Positions 59,429-64,000 of a stretch of 64,000 bases of DNA are shown in pieces. How positions within the stretch are numbered: the stretch's first letter is position 1; every line of letters starts with the position of its first letter. Location of the stretch: contig NZ_WKKE01000026.1 of NCBI RefSeq assembly GCF_009674775.1, positions 1 through 64,000 on the forward strand, read 5' to 3'. The position numbers and the translations under genes are program-made. Below the pieces are notes generated by a model, which saw nothing but the letters and a program-made list of their open reading frames with translations, was not told where the DNA came from and searched no databases. The stretch comes from Flavobacterium sp. LC2016-23 (GTDB taxonomy: Bacteria; Bacteroidota; Bacteroidia; Flavobacteriales; Flavobacteriaceae).

Positions 59429-60349
59429 CTATTCCGTTACTGTTTGAATAAAAATATCGTTTACGCTTGGAATTTTCTCTACAAAATGTGTTACTTGCCC
59501 GCGTTGTGTCAGCAGGTGTAATAATTCATTTGGAGTTGCATTTCCGATTTGAATTTCTAATTTCAGATCGTCATTTAAGGATTTAAAACTTGACGGTGAA
59601 ACGGTAAATTTTTGTGTAATGTCATACATCAGACCTTCTACATTACTGGTCAGAATTCCGACTTCAAAACTGTTTGTTTTAAACTGACGTTTGACATCAA
59701 CTAATTTTCCTTCAATCAGTTTATTAGATTTATGGATTAAAGCAATGTGATCACAAAGCTCTTCAACACTTTCCATTCGATGCGTAGAGAAAATTATGGT
59801 GGCGCCCTGTTCTTTCAAAGCTAAAATTTCATCTTTTATGACATTGGCATTGACAGGGTCAAAACCGGAAAAAGGCTCATCAAAAATCAGCAGTTTCGGT
59901 TTATGAAGTACACAAACCACAAACTGAATTTTCTGTGCCATTCCTTTGGAAAGCTCCTGAATTTTCTTGTTCCACCATCCTTGTATTCCTAAGCGGTCAA
60001 ACCAATATTCCAATTGTATCTTAGCTTCGGCTTTAGAAAGTCCTTTCATTTGAGCCAGATACAAACATTGTTCGCCCACTTTCATTGACGTATACAAACC
60101 TCTTTCTTCAGGAAGGTAACCAATTGTCTGAATGTGTTTGGGCTGTAGTCTTTCTCCGTCCAGAATTACCTCACCACTATCGGGAAGTGTAATTTGGTTT
60201 ATGATTCGGATAAGAGATGTTTTTCCAGCTCCGTTGGGACCTAATAGTCCATAAATACTGCCTTTAGGCACATTTAATGAAACTTCGTTAAGCGCTACAT
60301 AATCACCGTATTGTTTTACGACTTTATGTACTTCGAGTAAGTTGCTCAT
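59429..60349 (-). CDS. ABC transporter ATPase (NatA-like)
   Basis: I start this at 60349 (306 residues, MSNLLEVHKVVKQYG) because the longer frame from 60418 adds an unlike leader. It has GLLGPNGAGKTSL (Walker A), LSKGMAQKIQ (signature), LIFDEPFSGFDPVN and a C-terminal DUF4162-like domain. It pairs with the ABC-2 permease gene downstream, across a family F repeat. Confidence 0.92.
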   Translation of the reverse strand: MSNLLEVHKVVKQYGDYVALNEVSLNVPKGSIYGLLGPNGAGKTSLIRIINQITLPDSGEVILDGERLQPKHIQTIGYLPEERGLYTSMKVGEQCLYLAQMKGLSKAEAKIQLEYWFDRLGIQGWWNKKIQELSKGMAQKIQFVVCVLHKPKLLIFDEPFSGFDPVNANVIKDEILALKEQGATIIFSTHRMESVEELCDHIALIHKSNKLIEGKLVDVKRQFKTNSFEVGILTSNVEGLMYDITQKFTVSPSSFKSLNDDLKLEIQIGNATPNELLHLLTQRGQVTHFVEKIPSVNDIFIQTVTE

Positions 60350-60443
60350 GCTGTTTTCAGGATTTTCTGCGTCAATTTGACCTTTCTTGGTCTGTGTCTG
60401 TAAAAGTAAATAATTCAAAGCGAATCTGCGTATTAATACGCAA

Positions 60444-60479
60444 AAAACCCATCCTAATTTTTACATCGGGATGGGTTTT
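60444..60479. terminator. Hairpin terminator near dnaJ
   Basis: AAAACCCATCC and GGATGGGTTTT form a perfect 11-bp stem; T runs follow on both strands. It can end the dnaJ transcript before the ABC ATPase gene. Confidence 0.87.
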
Positions 60480-60510
60480 ATATATTTAAACCTTTTAAAA
60501 AAAAATATCG

Positions 60511-61620
60511 TTATGAAAACATATCTTTTACTTTTTCAAAAAATGATTTCTCTGATTTTTCAGGACTCGGCACAAAGTGTTCGTCGTTTAAAGCATTTTC
60601 AAAAAATTGTTTTTGCTCTTTGTTTAACGTTTTTGGTGTCCATACATTTACGTGAACTAATAAATCGCCGCTTCCGTAACCGTTTATACTTGGAATACCT
60701 TTTCCTTTTAATCTTAATATTTTTCCGGATTGAATACCTTCCTCCAGTTTGATACGGACTTTTCCGTTGATGGCTTCAATATCTTTAGAAACGCCAAGAA
60801 CTGCTTCCGGGAAACTGATATATAAATCAAAGTGAATATTCTCACCTTCACGTTTCAGGAATTCGTGTTCTAATTCTTCGATAGCAACAATTAAATCTCC
60901 TGGAATACTGTTTCCGGGAGCGTCATTTCCTTTATTAGAAACTTTAAGCTGCATTCCGTCTACCACACCAGCAGGAATTTTGATAGAAACAGTTTCGTCT
61001 TCTACAACCATTCCTTGTGCATCTGCTTCAGAAGGTCTTTTATCTAAAATCTGACCGGAACCTCCACACGTAGGACAAGTTGATGCAGACTGCATTCTTC
61101 CTAAAATAGTGTTGGTCACACGCATTACCTGACCCTGACCATTACAGGTCGAACAGGTTTTGTAGGTAACACCTTTGGCCTGCACCTTGCGTTTTACTTT
61201 TACTTTTTTCTCCACACCATTTGCAATCTCTTCTAAAGTCAACTTCACTTTAATTCTAAGATTACTTCCTTTAGCACGACGAGGACCACCTCCGCCTCCG
61301 CCGAAACCACCAAATCCACCACCAAAAATATCACCGAACTGGCTGAAAATGTCATCCATATTCATACCGCCGTGACCACCGCCAAATCCTCCGGAACCAT
61401 CAAATGCCTGATGTCCGTATTGGTCGTATTTCGCTTTTTTGTTCGGATCACTTAAAACTTCATAGGCTTCTGCTGCCAGTTTAAAGTTTTCTTCTGCCTC
61501 TTTGTCGCCCGGATTTTTATCAGGGTGATATTTCAACGCACTTTTTCGATATGCTTTTTTAATTTCGGCAGCGTCAGCATTTTTTGAAATGCCAAGTATT
61601 TCGTAAAAATCTTTTTTCAT
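60511..61620 (-). CDS. dnaJ: Chaperone protein DnaJ
   Basis: The 369-residue protein has a J domain with HPD (about 32-34), a Gly/Phe-rich linker (about 75-112), a zinc domain and a C-terminal substrate-binding half. The zinc domain has only two Cys-x2-Cys-x-Gly-x-Gly motifs, CSTCNGQG (about 156) and CPTCGGSG (about 182); E. coli DnaJ has four. The spacing and GQV...TCPTC context match motifs 2 and 3, so zinc site II is kept and site I lost. It works with DnaK and GrpE, whose gene is just upstream. Confidence 0.96.
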   Translation of the reverse strand: MKKDFYEILGISKNADAAEIKKAYRKSALKYHPDKNPGDKEAEENFKLAAEAYEVLSDPNKKAKYDQYGHQAFDGSGGFGGGHGGMNMDDIFSQFGDIFGGGFGGFGGGGGGPRRAKGSNLRIKVKLTLEEIANGVEKKVKVKRKVQAKGVTYKTCSTCNGQGQVMRVTNTILGRMQSASTCPTCGGSGQILDKRPSEADAQGMVVEDETVSIKIPAGVVDGMQLKVSNKGNDAPGNSIPGDLIVAIEELEHEFLKREGENIHFDLYISFPEAVLGVSKDIEAINGKVRIKLEEGIQSGKILRLKGKGIPSINGYGSGDLLVHVNVWTPKTLNKEQKQFFENALNDEHFVPSPEKSEKSFFEKVKDMFS

Positions 61621-61629
61621 AATTTAGGT

Positions 61630-61662
61630 TAAATTCCAAATCAAAAATTCCAAATTCCAATA
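61630..61662. repeat. Family D word repeat, half copy
   Basis: AAATTCCAAATCAAAAATTC and CAAATTCCAAT lie between dnaJ and grpE. The opposite arm is missing. Confidence 0.6.
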
Positions 61663-61698
61663 CTTAAAAAATTGACTTTCAGAATATTGTCTGTATTT

Positions 61699-62277
61699 TT
61701 AGTTTCCGATAACCACTTTAGGAAAACGAATAATTTTGTCTCCTAATTTGTATCCTTTTTCGATTACATCAACAATTTTACCTTTCAGCTTGTCCGAAGG
61801 TGCAGGAATTTGCGTAATAGCTTCAGCAAAATCAGCATTAAAAGCATCACCTGCTCTTACTTCAACCTGCTCTAAACCTTTGGCAACTAAAGTACTTTTC
61901 AGTTTTTCATGAATTAACTCCACTCCTTTTTTCAAATTCTCATCTTCAGATTTGTTGATTTCTACAGTTGCTCTGTCAAAATCGTCTAAAACAGGAAGCA
62001 TGGCTAACAAGACTTCTTGGTTGGCTGTTTTAAACAAATCAATTCGTTCTTTTGAAGTTCTTTTTTTGTAATTTTCAAATTCGGCAAATAATCTCAAAAA
62101 CTTATCTTTTTCTTTTGCCAAGTCCTGAGCTAATTGCTCTTCAACACTTAATTCTTCAACAATTAACTGCTCACCGTTGGCATTGTTCTCTAACGTTACA
62201 TCATCTAATTCCTGATCGAACTCTGTATTTTCCGTAGTCATATTACTTTTATTTTTAAAAATATTTTTAAACTTCAT
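61699..62277 (-). CDS. grpE: Nucleotide exchange factor GrpE
   Basis: The 192-residue protein has an acidic, helical N-terminus, the long coiled coil AEFENYKKRTSKERIDLFKTANQEVLLAMLPVLDDFDRA, and the C-terminal GYKLGDKIIRFPKVVIGN. It frees ADP from DnaK. A second ATG at codon 13 is possible; the first gives KFKNIFKNK, seen in related species. It is upstream of dnaJ in one operon. Confidence 0.95.
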   Translation of the reverse strand: MKFKNIFKNKSNMTTENTEFDQELDDVTLENNANGEQLIVEELSVEEQLAQDLAKEKDKFLRLFAEFENYKKRTSKERIDLFKTANQEVLLAMLPVLDDFDRATVEINKSEDENLKKGVELIHEKLKSTLVAKGLEQVEVRAGDAFNADFAEAITQIPAPSDKLKGKIVDVIEKGYKLGDKIIRFPKVVIGN

Positions 62278-62531
62278 TTTTTATTCTTTGTGTTGGATTG
62301 CAAAAGTACTGCCAAATCTTTTAAAATGTCAAATTGTCACTTTATTAAAATTCAGTACTTTAAAAAACTGAAAATTAGCCTGAAAAATTTAGTATAATTT
62401 TAAGACTATTACGTTTTAGTTTGAAGTATATTTGGATTTCGAATTGAAACTATAGTATTACCTATCAAAATTGAATTTAAGGGTTGGCCTCGGCTTCATA
62501 AATAATTATTAATTCAAGTTTACCTTATATT

Positions 62532-62568
62532 AAAAAAAGCTTCGCCTATTTGAGACGAAGCTTTTTTT
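62532..62568. terminator. Strong hairpin terminator
   Basis: AAAAAAAGCTTCG and CGAAGCTTTTTTT are perfect 13-bp arms. It lies between grpE and the tRNA region. The sequence 62278-62531 before it is the AT-rich leader of grpE with no other feature noticed. Confidence 0.88.
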
Positions 62569-62586
62569 TATGCTTTTTGAGAAAAA

Positions 62587-62736
62587 AAATTTTTACCGCA
62601 AAGAACACTAAGTTTTTTTCTTTTCACTTTTATAAAAAAAAGCTCGCAAAGCTTCCTGCTGATTTAGCTTTGCGAACTTTATGTTTTTAAAAGTATTCTT
62701 AGATAAAAATCCTTGCGTTCTTTGCGGTAAAAATTT
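62587..62736. repeat. Nested hairpin element abutting tRNA-Trp
   Basis: Outer arms AAATTTTTACCGCAAAGAAC (62587-62606) and its exact reverse complement (62717-62736) enclose an inner stem (62640-62652 with 62667-62679, core CGCAAAGC). The right edge lies two bases from the 3' end of tRNA-Trp, so it may be its terminator or an inserted palindrome. Confidence 0.8.
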
Positions 62737-62738
62737 TG

Positions 62739-62809
62739 CACGGGCGGAGGGATTCGAACCCCCATCAACGGTTTTGGAGACCGCTATTCTACCCTTGAAC
62801 TACGCCCGT
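62739..62809 (-). tRNA. tRNA-Trp(CCA)
   Basis: On the minus strand it begins ACGGGCG and pairs with CGCCCGT at the 3' end. The D arm is AGTTCAAGGGTAG, the anticodon arm GCGGTCTCCAAAACCGT puts CCA in a seven-base loop, and the T arm is GGGGGTTCGAATCCC. The discriminator is G, as expected for tryptophan. The CCA end is not encoded. Confidence 0.97.
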
Positions 62810-62895
62810 AACTAGGCCGCAAATTAAAAGTATTTTTTCTTCTCCGGCAACTATTTCACGTAGATTTAAAGCGTTTTTTCTATTGTGTATCGTTA

Positions 62896-63041
62896 GCCAC
62901 GAATTCCACAAATTGGCACGAATTATTATTTGAGCGTAACTAGTTCGTAAACTGATTAATGGGTTAAATAAAAAAGTAAAACTTTATAAAAATTGATTTT
63001 ACAACATTTTAAAATTTGTGAAAATTTGTGCAATTCGTGGC
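62896..63041. repeat. Family E word repeat (GCCACGAATT / AATTCGTGGC)
   Basis: GCCACGAATTCCACAAATT and AATTTGTGCAATTCGTGGC are near-perfect arms with one mismatch, with further AAAATTTGTG words and a CAGTGGC half at 63068. It lies between tRNA-Trp and hisS, like the outer arms of 37296-37485. Confidence 0.75.
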
Positions 63042-63096
63042 AAAAAAATCTTTTTAATCTGTAAAATCAGTGGCAAAAAAACTTCACACCTCAAAA

Positions 63097-64000
63097 CTAG
63101 CCTAACAAAGCATTTTTCAATCCTTCAAAGTCAACTGAAATTTGTTCGCCTGAAACCAGATTTTTAAGTGAATACAAATTAGCCGCAATCTCCTGATCGC
63201 CTGCAATGACTGCAAAAGGAATCAAACGTTTATCTGCATACTGAAACTGTTTCCCGACTTTAACATTATCAGGATACAATTCTACTTTTATATTTTCTTT
63301 TCTCAGTTTCTGAATCGCCTGTGACGCATACAAAGCTTCTGCATCGCCATAATTGACAAACAGTGCTTTAGAAGTTGCTGAAACGGTTTCCGGAAACAAT
63401 TGAAGTTCTTCTAAAACCAGATAAATACGATCTAATCCGAAGGAAATTCCAACACCGCTCATGTTTTTCAAACCAAAAATACCGGTTAGGTCATCATATC
63501 TGCCGCCGCCTCCGATAGAACCCATTGAAACTGTTTTCGGTGCTGCAACTTCAAAAATGGCTCCGGTGTAATAATTTAATCCACGGGCCAGCGTTACATC
63601 AAGATCTAAAGTTGCGGTTGACAATCCTAAAGTAGCCACATTGTCACAAATAAATTTCAATTCTTCCACTCCTTTCATCCCTTCCTCTGACGAAGCCAGT
63701 AATGCAGAAAGCTGATTGATTTTATCTGCAAAAGTCCCGCTAAAACTAAATAACGGCTGCACTTTTACCAATGCTTCTTCGGAAATTCCTTTTTCGATCA
63801 TTTCTTTTTTCACGCCATCTTCACCAATTTTATCCAGCTTGTCTAAAGCCACGGTAAAATCTATTAATTTATCTGAGGCTCCGATTACTTCAGCAATTCC
63901 GGATAATATTTTTCTGTTATTGATTTTAATGGTAACTCCTTCCAGTCCTAAAGCAGTAAAAACAGTGTCGTATAACTGAACCAATTCTACTTCCTGCCAT
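63097..64000 (-). CDS. hisS: Histidine-tRNA ligase, C-terminal part (continues past edge)
   Basis: About 300 residues of the class II synthetase are visible. The frame stays open to the window end (WQEVELVQLYDTVF), so the N-terminus lies beyond it. Motifs include LDVTLARGLNYYTGAIFEV (histidine-specific), GSIGGGGRYDDLTGIFG, MSGVGISFGLDRI (motif 3), and a C-terminal anticodon-binding domain (KVGKQFQYADKRLIPFAVIAGDQE). It charges tRNA-His with histidine. Confidence 0.96.
   Translation of the reverse strand, partial: WQEVELVQLYDTVFTALGLEGVTIKINNRKILSGIAEVIGASDKLIDFTVALDKLDKIGEDGVKKEMIEKGISEEALVKVQPLFSFSGTFADKINQLSALLASSEEGMKGVEELKFICDNVATLGLSTATLDLDVTLARGLNYYTGAIFEVAAPKTVSMGSIGGGGRYDDLTGIFGLKNMSGVGISFGLDRIYLVLEELQLFPETVSATSKALFVNYGDAEALYASQAIQKLRKENIKVELYPDNVKVGKQFQYADKRLIPFAVIAGDQEIAANLYSLKNLVSGEQISVDFEGLKNALLG

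Noticed and set aside
63097..64000. hisS as a truncated pseudogene
   Set aside because: The frame remains open to the window edge, so it is cut by the window and not broken.

Overview
The window looks like a chromosomal segment of a Flavobacterium or a close relative (Bacteroidota, Flavobacteriaceae). It is AT-rich. Many genes are preceded by the Bacteroidota -7 box TAnnTTTG, and several start with TTG or GTG. The protein content is typical of the group: a carboxypeptidase-regulatory/TonB-plug protein, a long SecA without the C-terminal zinc tail, a DnaJ with one zinc site, and DUF2795, DUF2007 and DUF5009 proteins. I see no prophage, CRISPR array, rRNA or classical insertion sequence. The one tRNA is tRNA-Trp(CCA). 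Most genes are ordinary housekeeping or envelope genes in short operons.

Layout. 0-8 kb: DUF5009 acyltransferase-like membrane protein, CpsB-type PHP phosphatase meeting a WcaJ-type glycosylphosphotransferase tail to tail, secreted propeller protein, XRE regulator, ABC-F ATPase, S23-like four-helix protein. 8-17 kb: zinc-finger SDR, methyltransferase, lipoprotein, LolD-like ATPase, PduO cobalamin adenosyltransferase, DUF2795 protein, SecA. 17-25 kb: a probable copper-acquisition cluster (MbnP, MbnH, outer-membrane protein, TonB-dependent receptor, PepSY membrane protein, two near-identical small Cys proteins) behind a palindromic operator. 25-33 kb: TrmH-like methyltransferase, sulfotransferase plus APS kinase, Sir2, PurB, Kef-type antiporter. 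33-45 kb: 1-Cys peroxiredoxin, MFS and AEC transporters, an Rrf2 regulator with its NAD(P)-binding target and matching operators, MeaB, LTA-synthase-like enzyme, MATE pump, PPK2. 45-53 kb: ECF sigma, anti-sigma and plug-only module, scramblase-like protein, SDR, MtaB. 53-64 kb, almost all on the minus strand: GNAT, HAD, DUF2007, hydrolase, half-helicase, sigma-54 activator, ABC-2 exporter, DnaJ-GrpE, tRNA-Trp and the 3' part of hisS, which runs off the right edge.

The most striking non-coding feature is the number of short-word palindromic repeats between genes. At least six word families (for example CAGTCGCAGT, CTAAGGTTCTGAG, TAAGCTGTAGGC, AATTCCAAATTCC, CACGAATTACACGAATT) occur, mostly as imperfect hairpins. 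A separate modular element about 100-150 bp long is present in four copies, three of them directly before a gene. One word has entered a methyltransferase reading frame in frame.

The most promising systems are the extended MbnP/MbnH cluster with its duplicated TTG-start Cys proteins and palindromic operator, and the Rrf2 regulon, where two nearly identical 19-bp sites precede the regulator and its target.
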